Assembly (NCBI RefSeq): GCF_030812785.1 | Contig: NZ_JAUSTJ010000001.1 | Span: 310,001-374,000 of the forward strand | DNA from: Sphingomonas kyeonggiensis | Lineage (GTDB): Bacteria > Pseudomonadota > Alphaproteobacteria > Sphingomonadales > Sphingomonadaceae | DNA length: 64,000 bases | Direction: 5' to 3' | Part shown: positions 1 to 9,747 of the stretch, piece after piece | How the letters are laid out: each line of letters starts with the position of its first letter | Numbering within the stretch: the first letter of the stretch is position 1 | Made by a program: the position numbers and the translations under genes | The notes under the pieces: model-generated | What the model was told of the DNA's origin: nothing | What the model saw: only the letters and a program-made list of their open reading frames with translations | Database searches by the model: none

Positions 1-377
1 CGCGACGAAAGCCCGGTGGTGACGATGTCCTCGACCATCACGATCCGCGCGCCCTCGGGGATCTCGAAGCCGCGGCGCAGCTGGAACTCGCCCTCCTCGC
101 GCTCGACGAACACCGCCTTGCAGCCGAGCGCCCGCGCCGTCTCATAGCCCGGGATGATTCCGCCGATCGCCGGCGACACGACCATGTCGACTTCGCCAAA
201 CGACTCGCGAATCAAGTTTCCTAGTGCACTGCACACACGCTCGGTTCGGGCAGGGTCCTCGAAAATACGCATCTTTTGCAGGAAGATGGGAGAGCGAAGG
301 CCCGAAGAGAGGATAAAATGGCCTTCGAGCAACGCACCTGCAGCACGAAACTCATCCAGAACTGCGTTGCCTTCCAA
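1..377 (-). CDS. pyrE: Orotate phosphoribosyltransferase (partial, 3' end outside window)
   Basis: Makes orotidine 5'-phosphate from orotate and PRPP in pyrimidine synthesis, in the cytoplasm. The minus-strand translation reads [19 protein letters not shown], then [20 protein letters not shown], then the PRPP-binding stretch [11 protein letters not shown] near the window edge, typical of bacterial PyrE. No ATG lies in this frame at the N-terminus. An in-frame TGA at 389-391 limits the start, and a TTG at 377 preceded by GGAG with 6 nt spacing is the best start. The gene runs off the left edge, so about 126 residues are visible. It is divergent from the cytochrome oxidase cluster. Confidence 0.88.
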   Translation of the reverse strand, partial: MEGNAVLDEFRAAGALLEGHFILSSGLRSPIFLQKMRIFEDPARTERVCSALGNLIRESFGEVDMVVSPAIGGIIPGYETARALGCKAVFVEREEGEFQLRRGFEIPEGARIVMVEDIVTTGLSS

Positions 378-481
378 TGCTCGCTCCAATCATCGCGGGG
401 ACTGTCGATTTCCCTTAGGACCACCTCCCATCCACCGCAACGGGCGATCAAAAAGGGTTGAGAATGGATGCACGGCTCGTA

Positions 482-503
482 TACCCCGGTTGCACTGGGG
501 GTA
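482..503. promoter_or_regulatory. Inverted repeat in the pyrE-ctaC intergenic region
   Basis: TACCCC and GGGGTA form a perfect 6-bp inverted repeat with a 10-nt spacer, about 50 bp before ctaC in a divergent intergenic region. It could be an operator for the oxidase cluster. No cognate regulator is known and the repeat is short, so this is only a candidate. Confidence 0.25.
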
Positions 504-550
504 ATCCTTTCCCAGCCCGGGGCTCTTGCGGAACAGGGTGAAGATAGACG

Positions 551-1654
551 ATGCGCATGCTTGGGTTGACTTCGATCCTCCTGGCGGCGGGGATGGCGTT
601 CGCCACGCCCGCTTCGGCCCAGGAGCCTGTTGCTAACACCGCGGCACCGGTCGCGAACAGCGCGGCACCCGCCGCAGCCGCCACGCCGGCGGTAGCCGAT
701 CCCACGCTCGACGCTTCGGGCAAGCCGCTGACCAAGGCGGCCCCGGGCATCGGCCAGCCGGTCGCTGAGGGAATCGCGCTCCAGCCGCAGGTCACCAAGA
801 TCGGCGAGGAAGCGCACGACTTCCACAACCATATCCTGGTGCCGCTGATCACGGTGATTTCGATCTTCGTGCTGATCCTGCTGCTGTGGGTGATCTTCCG
901 CTATCGCCGCGCGGCCAATCCGACGCCGTCCAAGACCGCTCACAACACCGTGATCGAGATCGTCTGGACGCTCGTCCCGGTGCTGATCCTGATCGCGATC
1001 GCGGTCCCCTCGATCCGCCTGCTCGCCGCGCAGTTCAAGCCCGCGCCCAAGGATGCGATCACCCTCAAGGCGATCGGCAACCAGTGGTTCTGGAGCTATG
1101 AATATCCGGACAATGGCGGCATCCAGCTGACCGCCAACATGCTCAAGGAGCAGGGCCAGGTCCCGGCCGGCCAGCGCTACCGTACCGACGCCGACGGCCC
1201 CCGCCTGCTCGCGACCGACCAGCGCGTCGTGCTGCCGGTCGGCGTGCCGATCCGCCTGGTCACCACCGCGCAGGACGTGATCCACAGCTGGGCGGTCCCC
1301 GCCTTCTGGATCAAGCTCGACGCGGTGCCCGGCAAGCTCAACGAGACCAGCTTCATCATCGAGAAGCCCGGCCTCTATTTCGGCCAGTGCTCCGAGCTGT
1401 GCGGCGCCCGCCACGCATACATGCCGATCGCGGTCGAGGCCGTGTCGCCGGCCGAGTTCGCCCAGTGGGTGAAGTCGAAGGGCGGCACCATGCCGGCAGA
1501 GGTCGCCGCAGCCGCGGCTGCCGAGGCCGCGCAGAACGCCGCCGCGCCGGCCGCTGCGAACGCTGCCGAGACCAACGCCGCCGCCGAACCGGCTGCCACC
1601 AACGAGACCGCGCCGGCCGCCAGTGCCGCCGCCGGCAACACCACGGGCAACTGA
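551..1654 (+). CDS. ctaC: Cytochrome c oxidase subunit II (aa3 type)
   Basis: Takes electrons from cytochrome c through the binuclear CuA centre and passes them to subunit I. The 367-residue protein has a signal peptide (about residues 1-24, ending ASAQ), two membrane helices (about 95-120 and 135-158) and a periplasmic cupredoxin domain. CuA ligands are visible: H245, then C280, E282, C284, H288 and M291 in [16 protein letters not shown]. After the CuA domain is an unusual Ala/Glu/Asn-rich tail of about 55 residues (roughly 312-367), probably disordered. It is the first gene of the oxidase cluster and ends 4 nt before ctaD. Confidence 0.97.
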   Translation: MRMLGLTSILLAAGMAFATPASAQEPVANTAAPVANSAAPAAAATPAVADPTLDASGKPLTKAAPGIGQPVAEGIALQPQVTKIGEEAHDFHNHILVPLITVISIFVLILLLWVIFRYRRAANPTPSKTAHNTVIEIVWTLVPVLILIAIAVPSIRLLAAQFKPAPKDAITLKAIGNQWFWSYEYPDNGGIQLTANMLKEQGQVPAGQRYRTDADGPRLLATDQRVVLPVGVPIRLVTTAQDVIHSWAVPAFWIKLDAVPGKLNETSFIIEKPGLYFGQCSELCGARHAYMPIAVEAVSPAEFAQWVKSKGGTMPAEVAAAAAAEAAQNAAAPAAANAAETNAAAEPAATNETAPAASAAAGNTTGN

Positions 1655-1658
1655 GACC

Positions 1659-3320
1659 ATGACCGATATCGCCCTTCACGCGCATGACGATCATGCGCAC
1701 CACGATGCCGATCACAAGCCGGGCTTCTTCGCCCGCTGGTTCATGTCGACGAACCACAAGGACATCGGCACGCTCTACCTGATCTTCGCGATCGTCGCGG
1801 GCATCATCGGCGGCTCGATCTCGGGCCTGATGCGTGCCGAGCTGATGCAGCCGGGCATCCAGTATCTGCCGACCTGGCTCGGCATGCTGCACGGCGAGGC
1901 CAAGTTCGACGACGCGATGCACTTCTGGAACGTGCTGATCACCGCGCACGGCCTGATCATGGTGTTCTTCATGGTCATGCCGGCGATGATCGGCGGCTTC
2001 GGCAACTGGTTCGTCCCGATCATGATCGGCGCGCCGGACATGGCGTTCCCGCGCATGAACAACATCTCGTTCTGGCTGCTGATTCCGGCCTTCCTGCTGC
2101 TGCTCGCCTCGCCGTTCGTCGGCATCGGCGCGGGCACCGGCTGGACGGTCTATGCGCCGCTCTCCACCTATGGCGAGCCCGGGCCGTCGGTCGACATGGC
2201 GATCCTGTCGCTCCACCTCGCGGGCGCCAGCTCGATCCTGGGCGCGATCAACTTCATCACCACCATCTTCAACATGCGCGCGCCGGGCATGACCCTGCAC
2301 AAGATGCCGCTATTCGTCTGGTCGGTGCTGATCACCGCCTTCCTGCTGCTGCTGGCGCTGCCGGTGCTCGCCGCGGCGATCACCATGCTGCTGACCGACC
2401 GCAACTTCGGCACCGCCTTCTACGATCCGCAGTACGGCGGCGACCCGATCCTCTACCAGCACCTGTTCTGGTTCTTCGGCCACCCCGAAGTGTACATCAT
2501 GATCCTGCCGGGCTTCGGCATCGTCAGCCAGATCATCGCCACCTTCAGCCGCAAGCCGGTGTTCGGCTATCTGGGCATGGCCTACGCCATGGTCGCGATC
2601 GGCCTGGTCGGCTTCGTCGTGTGGGCGCACCACATGTTCACCACCGGCATGTCGGTCACCGTGAAGATGTACTTCACCGCCGCGACCATGGTGATCGCGG
2701 TGCCGACCGGCGTGAAGATCTTCTCGTGGATCGCCACCATGTGGGGCGGCTCGATCAGCTTCAAGACCCCGATGGTCTGGTCGATCGGCTTCATCTTCAT
2801 GTTCACCGTCGGCGGCGTGACCGGCGTCGTGCTCGCGAACGGCGGCGTCGACGACTATATGCAGGACACCTATTACGTCGTCGCGCACTTCCACTATGTG
2901 CTGTCGCTCGGCGCGGTGTTCTCGCTGTTCGCCGGCTTCTACTACTGGTTCCCGAAGATGTCGGGCCGGATGTACAACGAGCTGCTCGGCCAGCTGCACT
3001 TCTGGATCTTCTTCATCGGCGTGAACGTGATGTTCTTCCCGATGCACTTCCTGGGCCTGCAGGGCATGCCGCGCCGCTATCCGGACTATCCGGACGCCTA
3101 TGCCCATTGGAACTATGTCGCCACGATCGGCTACATGATCATGGCCGCATCGATGATCCTCTTCTTCGTCAACGTCATCCTGTCGCTGCTCGCCGGTCGC
3201 AAGGCCGAGGGCAACCCGTGGGGCGAAGGCGCGACGACGCTCGAATGGACGCTGTCGAGCCCGCCGCCGTTCCACCAGTTCGAGACGCTGCCGGTGATCG
3301 AGGATCACGGCCACCATTGA
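1659..3320 (+). CDS. ctaD: Cytochrome c oxidase subunit I
   Basis: Catalytic subunit of the aa3 haem-copper oxidase; reduces O2 to water and pumps protons across the inner membrane. The start is the ATG at 1659 ([11 protein letters not shown]), 4 nt after ctaC; a longer frame into ctaC exists but has no support. The 553-residue polytopic protein shows the haem and CuB ligands: H97 (HGLIMVFF), H275 with cross-linked Y279 (FGHPEVY), H324/H325 (HHMFTTGM), and H410/H412 (HFHYVLS). A His-rich N-terminal segment (residues 5-17) precedes the first helix. Confidence 0.98.
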   Translation: MTDIALHAHDDHAHHDADHKPGFFARWFMSTNHKDIGTLYLIFAIVAGIIGGSISGLMRAELMQPGIQYLPTWLGMLHGEAKFDDAMHFWNVLITAHGLIMVFFMVMPAMIGGFGNWFVPIMIGAPDMAFPRMNNISFWLLIPAFLLLLASPFVGIGAGTGWTVYAPLSTYGEPGPSVDMAILSLHLAGASSILGAINFITTIFNMRAPGMTLHKMPLFVWSVLITAFLLLLALPVLAAAITMLLTDRNFGTAFYDPQYGGDPILYQHLFWFFGHPEVYIMILPGFGIVSQIIATFSRKPVFGYLGMAYAMVAIGLVGFVVWAHHMFTTGMSVTVKMYFTAATMVIAVPTGVKIFSWIATMWGGSISFKTPMVWSIGFIFMFTVGGVTGVVLANGGVDDYMQDTYYVVAHFHYVLSLGAVFSLFAGFYYWFPKMSGRMYNELLGQLHFWIFFIGVNVMFFPMHFLGLQGMPRRYPDYPDAYAHWNYVATIGYMIMAASMILFFVNVILSLLAGRKAEGNPWGEGATTLEWTLSSPPPFHQFETLPVIEDHGHH

Positions 3321-3347
3321 GCCGGGCCGAAAGGCTGAACTAGAAAG

Positions 3348-3377
3348 CGCCCCGGGAGGAAACTTCCGGGGCGTTTT
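3348..3377 (+). terminator. Rho-independent terminator after ctaD
   Basis: An 11-bp stem (CGCCCCGGGAG with CTTCCGGGGCG, one G-T pair) closes a GAAA tetraloop at 3359-3362 and is followed by TTTT at 3374-3377, 27 nt after the ctaD stop. It would end the ctaC-ctaD transcript and separate it from the assembly genes. Confidence 0.88.
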
Positions 3378-3430
3378 CATTTGCGGGGCACACCGTTGCC
3401 GCCCGCGCCGGCGGCGGATAGGCTGAAGCA

Positions 3431-3886
3431 ATGCTGCGCTGGTTGCCCCTTGTCGCGCTTTCATCGCTGAGCAGCCCGCTGCCGCGCGACGACTTGCGCT
3501 TCGACGCAGCCGGAAGCCGGCCGAAATGGCGGCTCCTGATCGAGAGCGGCAACCTCGAATGGCACCAGCTTGAGCCCCGGCGGGACCGACGCAGCGGCTA
3601 TGTGAGCACGATCGCGCGCGGCGCCGGAATGGTGCGGATCGACGGAGCAATCGTGATCGAGAATCTCATCCCGATGGGAACCTCCCGACGCGGCCAGCCC
3701 CTGGTGTTCGTCGAATCTGAAGAGGAGCCGTTGTCGATCGAAGTGACAGAGGCGCCGTGCCGGGACGAGCAGCGCAACCGCGTCTATCCGACCCGGGTCG
3801 TGGTCACTCTGAACAAGGACTATCTCTGGCGCGGTTGCGGCGATTCGCTCGCGGTTCTCGATGCCGGGCTGACCAAGGCGCGCTGA
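3431..3886 (+). CDS. Hypothetical protein, possibly exported
   Basis: 151 residues, not recognised as a named family. The N-terminus (MLRWLPLVALSSLSSPLP) looks like a short signal or anchor. The C-terminal part, with YPTRVVVTLNKDYLWRGCGD, resembles the short β-rich ending seen in small periplasmic proteins of the COG3650/META-like kind, where a 'GCG' follows a substitution-tolerant strand. This is a pattern impression only. It lies between ctaD and ctaB on the same strand after a terminator, so it probably starts its own transcript. Confidence 0.65.
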   Translation: MLRWLPLVALSSLSSPLPRDDLRFDAAGSRPKWRLLIESGNLEWHQLEPRRDRRSGYVSTIARGAGMVRIDGAIVIENLIPMGTSRRGQPLVFVESEEEPLSIEVTEAPCRDEQRNRVYPTRVVVTLNKDYLWRGCGDSLAVLDAGLTKAR

Positions 3887-3927
3887 ACGCAACTTGCGTC
3901 GGGCGGGCGGCTGGAGGACGATCGGGC

Positions 3928-4368
3928 ATGGCAGACATCATCAACCGGTGGAGGCGCTGGCTTCGGCCAAATGCCAGGACCGGCCCACCGTCGCCCCGAT
4001 TTCCGCGCCCTGAGCCCATGCCCGACTGGTCGAGGTTCAACGACTATTACGACCTGGCCAGGGCGATCCACACGGCGATGCCGATGTCGGCCGACGCCTT
4101 TCTCGATGGACCGTTCCGGCGCTTCCTCGAGCTGTCCAGCACCGACGAGCATCCCAGGGCCCGCGCCCGCACCATGGAGTTCGCCACCGGCGCCTTCCGA
4201 GGCCAGTGCGAGGCCATGGCCGAACGCGGCGAACCGGTCGACGCGTTCGAAGCCCGGGCCTGGGCACTCGCCCACGCGTATCTCGATGAGGCGCCGAACG
4301 GCGACTATATGATCGAAGTGCTCGAAGGGCGCGCCACGCACAACTACCGCGCCCCGGCAAGGGACTGA
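3928..4368 (+). CDS. Hypothetical protein
   Basis: 146 residues. I chose the ATG at 3928 ([14 protein letters not shown]) because a longer frame would overlap the previous gene by 130 nt. The N-terminus is basic, then there is a Pro-rich linker (about 15-30) and a mostly helical acidic domain (about 35-140) with no metal or nucleotide motif. No signal peptide or membrane segment. It sits 58 nt upstream of ctaB. Family unknown. Confidence 0.6.
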   Translation: MADIINRWRRWLRPNARTGPPSPRFPRPEPMPDWSRFNDYYDLARAIHTAMPMSADAFLDGPFRRFLELSSTDEHPRARARTMEFATGAFRGQCEAMAERGEPVDAFEARAWALAHAYLDEAPNGDYMIEVLEGRATHNYRAPARD

Positions 4369-4426
4369 ACGGACAATCCGTCCACTTCCCCCGTGGCCCG
4401 CTCCGGCCTATAGCTCCTGCACGACC

Positions 4427-5329
4427 ATGAGCACCGCTTCCGCCACCGTAACCCTGCCCGCCGACTGGCGTGATTTCCTCGCGCTGACCAAGCCGCGGGT
4501 GATGACGCTTGTCGTCTTCACCGGCCTGTGCGGCATGCTCGCCGCGCCGGTGCCGATCCACCCGATCCTCGGCTTCACCGCGATCCTGTGCATCGCGCTG
4601 GGCGCGGGCGCGGCGGGGGCGCTCAACCAATGGTACGAGGCCGATCTCGACGCCAAGATGAAGCGCACCGCCAAGCGGCCGCTGCCTGCCGGGCGGATGG
4701 ACCGCCAGTCGGCGCTGCACTTCGGCGTGGGCCTGGCGGGCTTTTCGCTCGCCCTGATGTATTTCGCGATCAACCTGGCGGCGACGCTGATCCTCGCCGC
4801 CTCGATCCTGTTCTACGTGTTCGTCTACACGATCTGGCTCAAGCGCCGGACGCCGCAGAACATCGTGATCGGCGGCGCGGCCGGCGCCTTCCCGCCGATG
4901 ATCGGCTGGGCCGCCGCGACCGGCGACGTCAGCACCATGCCGATGCTGCTGTTCGCGCTGATCTTCCTGTGGACGCCGCCGCATTTCTGGGCGCTCGCGC
5001 TGTTCGTGAAGACCGATTACGCCAATGCCGGCGTGCCGATGCTGCCGGTGGTGGCAGGCGAGCGCACCACCCGCATCCAGATCGGGCTCTACACCCTCCC
5101 GATGATCCTGTGCGCCGCCGCGCCCTGGCCCCTCGGCTATACCGGCGCGATCTACGGAATCATCGCCGCGGTGATGTCCGGCCTGTTCCTCGCCATGGCG
5201 GTGCAGGTGGCGATCCGCCGCTCCGAGCCCGACGATGCGATGGTCCCTGAGAAGCGGCTGTTCAAATTCTCGATCCTCTATCTGTTCATTGTTTTCGGCG
5301 CGCTCGTCGTCGACAGGTGGTTCGCATGA
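4427..5329 (+). CDS. ctaB: Protoheme IX farnesyltransferase (haem O synthase)
   Basis: Adds a farnesyl group to haem B to give haem O, the precursor of the haem A used by the aa3 oxidase. The 300-residue polytopic UbiA-family protein carries the Asp-rich prenyl-diphosphate motif in [20 protein letters not shown] (about residues 65-84) and a second conserved region around [12 protein letters not shown]. Its TGA overlaps the start of the next small gene (ATGA), pointing to translational coupling. Confidence 0.95.
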   Translation: MSTASATVTLPADWRDFLALTKPRVMTLVVFTGLCGMLAAPVPIHPILGFTAILCIALGAGAAGALNQWYEADLDAKMKRTAKRPLPAGRMDRQSALHFGVGLAGFSLALMYFAINLAATLILAASILFYVFVYTIWLKRRTPQNIVIGGAAGAFPPMIGWAAATGDVSTMPMLLFALIFLWTPPHFWALALFVKTDYANAGVPMLPVVAGERTTRIQIGLYTLPMILCAAAPWPLGYTGAIYGIIAAVMSGLFLAMAVQVAIRRSEPDDAMVPEKRLFKFSILYLFIVFGALVVDRWFA

Positions 5330-5493
5330 CCGATGATCTGATCAAGACCCCGCCCACGCCGATCGACGAGGCGGAGCTGGTCCGCGCCCGCCAGCGCAGC
5401 CGCGCCGTGGTGATGGCGGTGCTGCTCGGGCTGTTCGTGGTGCTCGTCTTCGCCATCTCGATCGTGAAGATCCAGCTCGGCCACGGCGGATGA
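5326..5493 (+). CDS. 55-residue single-pass membrane peptide of the cox cluster
   Basis: A short gene with ATGA overlaps at both ends, to ctaB upstream and ctaG downstream. Residues 1-27 are charged and cytoplasmic, residues 28-48 form one hydrophobic helix ([20 protein letters not shown]), and the tail is LGHGG. Size, topology and position match the small CoxF-like peptides often found between haem O synthase and Cox11 in alphaproteobacterial oxidase operons. A role in oxidase assembly is inferred from context. Confidence 0.85.
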   Translation: MTDDLIKTPPTPIDEAELVRARQRSRAVVMAVLLGLFVVLVFAISIVKIQLGHGG

Positions 5494-6050
5494 TCCGGAT
5501 CAGCCGCAACCTGCGCGTCGCGATCCTCGCCGGCATCGGCGTGTGCTCGATGACCGGGCTCGGCTTCGCGGCGGTGCCGCTCTACCGGATGTTCTGCGAG
5601 GCGACCGGCCTCAACGGCACGACGCAAAGGGGCCTGCGGGCCCCTGGCAGCGTCGGCCAGAAGATCACGATTGCCTTCGATTCGAACGTCGCCAAGGGCA
5701 TTCCCTGGAAGTTCCAGCCCGAGCGCCGGTCCGACACGATCGACATCGGCGGGCGCGACATGGCGTTCTTCACCGCCACCAACACCTCCAACCGCGAAGT
5801 GACCGGCACCGCGACGTTCAACGTCACCCCGGTGTTCGTCGGCAAGTATTTCACCAAGATCCAGTGCTTCTGCTTCACCCAGCAGACGCTGAAGCCCGGC
5901 GAGACGGTGCGCATGCCGGTGATCTTCTATGTCGATCCCAAGATCCTCGACGATCCGGACGCGCGCGACGTGCAGGAGATCACCCTTTCCTACACTTTCT
6001 TCCCCGCCGATTCGCAGGCAGTGAAGGACGCCGCCGCCAAGGCGCACTGA
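5490..6050 (+). CDS. ctaG: Cytochrome c oxidase assembly protein, Cox11/CtaG (CuB insertion)
   Basis: Periplasm-facing copper chaperone that delivers copper to the CuB site of subunit I. The 186-residue protein has one N-terminal membrane helix (about 8-28), the conserved YRMFCEATGLNGTTQ region, and the copper-binding CFCF motif in IQCFCFTQQTLKPGE (about residues 128-142). It is coupled by ATGA overlap to the preceding membrane peptide. Confidence 0.95.
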   Translation: MIRISRNLRVAILAGIGVCSMTGLGFAAVPLYRMFCEATGLNGTTQRGLRAPGSVGQKITIAFDSNVAKGIPWKFQPERRSDTIDIGGRDMAFFTATNTSNREVTGTATFNVTPVFVGKYFTKIQCFCFTQQTLKPGETVRMPVIFYVDPKILDDPDARDVQEITLSYTFFPADSQAVKDAAAKAH

Positions 6051-6138
6051 GCGAAACCGCCGCACGCGCGAGGATTGTTGCGGGATGCGATTTCGCACCC
6101 TAAGCTCCCGCGCAAAAGCATTAGGACAGGGAAGATCG

Positions 6139-7023
6139 ATGGCCGGGGCTAAGAATCACCAGTACCATATCCTTCCACCCAGCATCTGGCCGCTTTTCGG
6201 GTCATTTGCTGCGTTCGTGCTCGCGGTGGGCGGCATCATGGTGATGCACAAATATACGAGCGCCTATCTGGTCTTCTTCTCCGGGCTGACGCTGGTGGCG
6301 ATCACCATGTTCGGCTGGTGGAGCAAGGTGATCCAGGAAGCGCATGCCGGCGATCACACTCCGATCGTGCAGCTCCACCTGCGCTACGGCATGATTCTGT
6401 TCATCGCTTCCGAAGTGATGTTCTTCGTCGGCTGGTTCTGGGCCTGGTTCGACTTCTCGCTCTTCCCCTCGCACGTCGAGGCGGTCGGCGGTCAGTGGCC
6501 GCCCAAGGGCATGGAGGTGCTCGACGCCTGGAAGTTCCCGCTGCTCAACACGCTGATCCTGCTCTGCTCGGGCTGCACCGTCACCTGGGCGCATCACGGC
6601 CTGATCCACAATGAGCGCGGCGGCGAGAAGAAGGGCCTGTGGGGCCTGCTCGGCGTCGGCGAGAATGACAGCGTGCTCAAGGGCCTGTGGCTCACCGTGA
6701 TCCTCGGCCTGACCTTCAGCAGCCTCCAGGCCTATGAATATGCCGAGGCGCCCTTCCCGTTCCAGGCTGCGGCCGAGCATGGCTCGAGCTATGGCGGCGC
6801 CTTCTTCATGGCGACCGGCTTCCACGGCTTCCACGTGATCGTCGGCACGATCTTCCTGATCGTGAACCTGGTCCGCGCCTACAAGGGCGACTTCACCCCG
6901 AAGCAGCATTTCGGTTTCGAGGCGGCGGCCTGGTACTGGCACTTCGTCGACGTGGTGTGGCTGTTCCTCTTCGCCTCGATCTATGTCTGGGGCGGCTGGG
7001 GCGCGCCGGTCCACGCCGGCTGA
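6139..7023 (+). CDS. ctaE: Cytochrome c oxidase subunit III
   Basis: Core membrane subunit that stabilises subunit I and its proton-uptake path. I chose ATG 6139 (MAGAKNHQYHILPPSIWP) because it follows an AGGGAAG ribosome site and matches the usual N-terminus; a longer frame begins at 6085. The 294-residue protein has seven predicted helices, the conserved EVMFFVGWFWAWFDFSLFP and, near the end, WHFVDVVWLFLF. Confidence 0.96.
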   Translation: MAGAKNHQYHILPPSIWPLFGSFAAFVLAVGGIMVMHKYTSAYLVFFSGLTLVAITMFGWWSKVIQEAHAGDHTPIVQLHLRYGMILFIASEVMFFVGWFWAWFDFSLFPSHVEAVGGQWPPKGMEVLDAWKFPLLNTLILLCSGCTVTWAHHGLIHNERGGEKKGLWGLLGVGENDSVLKGLWLTVILGLTFSSLQAYEYAEAPFPFQAAAEHGSSYGGAFFMATGFHGFHVIVGTIFLIVNLVRAYKGDFTPKQHFGFEAAAWYWHFVDVVWLFLFASIYVWGGWGAPVHAG

Positions 7024-7025
7024 GC

Positions 7026-7427
7026 GTGACCGACACCGATAGCGATTCTCTCGGGGGAGGCGGCCCAGTGTCGCCTCCCCCGATCCTTTCCGGGACCAAG
7101 GGCGCCTGCCCGCGCTGCGCCGCGCCGACGCTGTTCCGCAGCTTCACCGGCTTTGCCGACCGGTGCACGGCCTGCGGGCTCGACTTCACCCGCTTCAACG
7201 TCGGCGACGGGCCGGTGGTGTTCCTCACCCTCGGCATCGGCGCGCTGGTCACCGGGCTGGCGCTCTGGGTCGAGTTCACCTTCCAGCCCGGCGTACTGAT
7301 CCACGCGCTGCTCTGGATCCCGGTCACCGCCGCGCTGGTGATCCTGGCGCTGCGCTTCTCCAAAGGCCTGCTGCTCGCGCTCGAATATCGCAACCGCGCC
7401 GGCGAAGGGCGCGTTCGGAGCGAATGA
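7026..7427 (+). CDS. DUF983 family membrane protein
   Basis: 133 residues from a GTG start 2 nt after ctaE. It has two CxxC-type pairs, CPRC near residue 27 and CTAC near 46, which suggest a small zinc or metal site, then two hydrophobic helices (about 60-80 and 85-105). DUF983 proteins commonly sit in alphaproteobacterial cox clusters and are thought to help oxidase biogenesis; no reaction is known. Its stop overlaps the SURF1 start. Confidence 0.85.
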   Translation: MTDTDSDSLGGGGPVSPPPILSGTKGACPRCAAPTLFRSFTGFADRCTACGLDFTRFNVGDGPVVFLTLGIGALVTGLALWVEFTFQPGVLIHALLWIPVTAALVILALRFSKGLLLALEYRNRAGEGRVRSE

Positions 7428-8047
7428 TGCCGCGCTTTCCGCTGATCCCGACGATCCTCGTCGCCCTTGCCGTCGCCGCGATGATCGGCCTGGGCGTCTG
7501 GCAGCTCGAGCGCCGCGGCGAGAAGCTGGCCGCGCTCCAGCAGTACGCCGCCAATTTCGACAAGCCCGAAATGGCCTTCCCGCGCCTGCCGGTCGGCGAC
7601 CAGTATCTGTTCCGCCGCGCCACCGCCTATTGCCTCCAGGTGGTCGGCTGGCAGAGCCAGGGCGGCCGCTCGATCAAGGGCGGCAACGGCTATCGCCACC
7701 TCGCCCAGTGCCGCACCGGCGCGGAAGGCGCGGTACTGCTGATCGACATGGGCGTGGCGCCCGATCCCAAGTTCCAGCCGGTCTGGAAGGGCGGCAAGGC
7801 GACCGGCACGATCACCCACGCCCCGGATCACCGCCCGCTGCTCGCCGGCCTGTTCGACAGCGAGCCCAAGCATCTGATGCTGATCTCGGAGAGCGCCGCA
7901 CCGGGGCTGGAGCCGACCGCCAGGCCGGACCTGTCCAGCGTGCCCAACAACCACCTCGCCTATGCGGTGCAGTGGTTCCTGTTCGCAGCTGTAGCTTCGG
8001 TGATCTATCTGCTGGCGCTGAAATGGCGGCAGAAGCCGAAGCCATAA
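7424..8047 (+). CDS. SURF1-family oxidase assembly protein
   Basis: Helps load haem A into subunit I. 207 residues from the ATG at 7424 (ATGATG; 7427 is equally possible), overlapping the DUF983 stop. It has an N-terminal helix (about 6-23), the SURF1 signature LGVWQLERRGEK, and a second helix close to the C-terminus (about 178-197), leaving a periplasmic domain between. It is the last gene of the oxidase cluster; a REP inverted repeat follows directly. Confidence 0.9.
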   Translation: MMPRFPLIPTILVALAVAAMIGLGVWQLERRGEKLAALQQYAANFDKPEMAFPRLPVGDQYLFRRATAYCLQVVGWQSQGGRSIKGGNGYRHLAQCRTGAEGAVLLIDMGVAPDPKFQPVWKGGKATGTITHAPDHRPLLAGLFDSEPKHLMLISESAAPGLEPTARPDLSSVPNNHLAYAVQWFLFAAVASVIYLLALKWRQKPKP

Positions 8048-8130
8048 TCGTCATCCCGGCGAAAGCCGGGATCTCAGGAGATGGCCCGGGGAAAGAGCCG
8101 CACGAGATCCCGGCTTTCGCCGGGATGACG
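8048..8130. repeat. REP-type inverted repeat pair (family 1)
   Basis: A 27-bp arm at 8048-8074 (beginning CGTCATCCCGGCGAAAGCCG) is matched exactly by its reverse complement at 8104-8130, with a 29-nt spacer. Each arm itself contains a CCCGGC-GAAA-GCCGGG hairpin. Related copies lie at 9608-9718, 10938-11021 and 29000-29028. It probably also ends transcripts after the SURF1 gene. Confidence 0.9.
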
Positions 8131-8215
8131 GAGTGGGGCGTGCGCTTGGGGGAATAGCGCCCCTAAACATAGCCTATCTTGTCCCCCTCCCCGCTCCCCG
8201 CTAGGCCCCGCGCTC

Positions 8216-9607
8216 ATGCACTATCAGAGCACCCGAGGCACTGCGCCGCTGCTTGGCTTCCGTGACGTGACCCTTGCCGGCCTGGCGAGCGACGGCGGCT
8301 TGTACGTCCCGACCCAATGGCCGAGCTTCAGCCGCGCGGACATCGAGAGCCTCAAGGGCCTCTCCTATGTCGAGACCGCCGTCCGGGTGATGGCCCCCTT
8401 CACCGCCGAGGACCTGAGCGAGGAAGAGCTGCGCGCGCTCTGCGAGCAGGCCTATGGCCGCTTCTCCCAGGCCGCGGTCACCCCGCTGGTCCAGCTCGAC
8501 CACAAGCATTTCCTGCTCGAGTTGTTCCACGGCCCGACGCTCGCCTTCAAGGACGTCGCGCTCCAACTGCTCGGCCTGCTCTTCGAGAAGTTCCTGACCG
8601 GCAGCTCCGAGCCGCTGACCATCGTCGGCGCGACCTCGGGCGACACCGGCAGCGCCGCGATCGACGCGGTCGCCGGCCGGCACGGCGTCGACATCTTCAT
8701 GCTGCATCCCAAGGGCCGCGTCTCCGACGTGCAGCGCCGCCAGATGACCACGGTGCTGGCACCCAACGTCCACAACATCGCGATCGAAGGCAGCTTCGAC
8801 GATGCCCAGGCGATGGTGAAGGCGCTGTTCAACGACCGCGACTTCACCACCCGCTTCCGCCTGAGCGCAGTCAACTCGATCAACTGGGCCCGGCTGATGG
8901 CGCAGGTGGTCTATTATTTCTACGCTGCGGTCCGCCTCGGCGCGCCGGCGCAGAAGGTCGCCTTCGCGGTGCCGACGGGCAATTTCGGCGACGTCTTCGC
9001 CGGCTATGTCGCGGCGCGCATGGGCCTGCCGGTCGAGCGGCTGGTGGTCGCCACCAACGTCAACGACATCCTCCACCGCGCGCTGGCCAATGGCGATTAT
9101 TCGGCGGGCACCGTCACGCCGACCGCGGCGCCGAGCATGGACATCCAGGTGAGCTCGAACTTCGAGCGGCTGCTGTTCGATCTCGCCGGCGCCAGCGTCG
9201 CCGAGCAGATGGCCGGCTTCGAATCGACCAGGGCAATGCGCCTCACCAACGCGCAGCAGCAGGGCGCGGCGAAGATCTTCTCGAGCGACCGGATCACGCC
9301 CGACGAGATGAGCGAGACGATGCGCTGGGCCTCGGCCGAAGCCGCGCAGGTGATCGATCCGCACAGCGCGATCGGCCTCGCCGCCGCGCGCCGGGCGGAC
9401 ATCCCGGCTGACGTTCCCATCGTCACCCTGGCCACCGCGCACCCCGCCAAGTTCGCCGACGCGGTCGAGCGCGCCACCGGCATGCGCCCGAGCCTGCCCG
9501 CGCGCGTCGGCGACCTGTTCGACCGGCAGGAGCGCTACGAAGTGCTGCCCGGCACGCTGGGCGCGGTGCGCGACTACATCACCGGCATCGCCAAGCCGCG
9601 CCAATAG
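8216..9607 (+). CDS. thrC: Threonine synthase
   Basis: PLP enzyme that converts O-phosphohomoserine to threonine in the cytoplasm. 463 residues, the usual length for this type. The N-terminal YQSTRGTAP and the PLP-lysine region LFHGPTLAFKDVALQLLG are typical, as are the phosphate-binding ATSGDTGSAA and PTGNFGDVFAGYVA. No clear ribosome site precedes the ATG at 8216. Confidence 0.96.
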   Translation: MHYQSTRGTAPLLGFRDVTLAGLASDGGLYVPTQWPSFSRADIESLKGLSYVETAVRVMAPFTAEDLSEEELRALCEQAYGRFSQAAVTPLVQLDHKHFLLELFHGPTLAFKDVALQLLGLLFEKFLTGSSEPLTIVGATSGDTGSAAIDAVAGRHGVDIFMLHPKGRVSDVQRRQMTTVLAPNVHNIAIEGSFDDAQAMVKALFNDRDFTTRFRLSAVNSINWARLMAQVVYYFYAAVRLGAPAQKVAFAVPTGNFGDVFAGYVAARMGLPVERLVVATNVNDILHRALANGDYSAGTVTPTAAPSMDIQVSSNFERLLFDLAGASVAEQMAGFESTRAMRLTNAQQQGAAKIFSSDRITPDEMSETMRWASAEAAQVIDPHSAIGLAAARRADIPADVPIVTLATAHPAKFADAVERATGMRPSLPARVGDLFDRQERYEVLPGTLGAVRDYITGIAKPRQ

Positions 9608-9718
9608 CCGTCACCCCGGCGAAAGCCGGGGCCCATCTCGTGCAGATGTCCCGCGCAACACAGCCGTTTTGCGTCAGGTGAGTTCAGGAGATGGGTCCCC
9701 GCTTTCGCGGGGATGACG
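9608..9718. repeat. REP-type inverted repeat pair (family 1, diverged)
   Basis: Arms at 9608-9639 and 9687-9718 are imperfect reverse complements built on GTCACCCCGGCGAAAGCCGG and CCCCGCTTTCGCGGGGATGA. The pair starts directly at the thrC stop and ends 29 nt before the next gene. Confidence 0.85.
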
Positions 9719-9747
9719 AATTTGGGTCGGTTGTCTAAAGACCCCCC

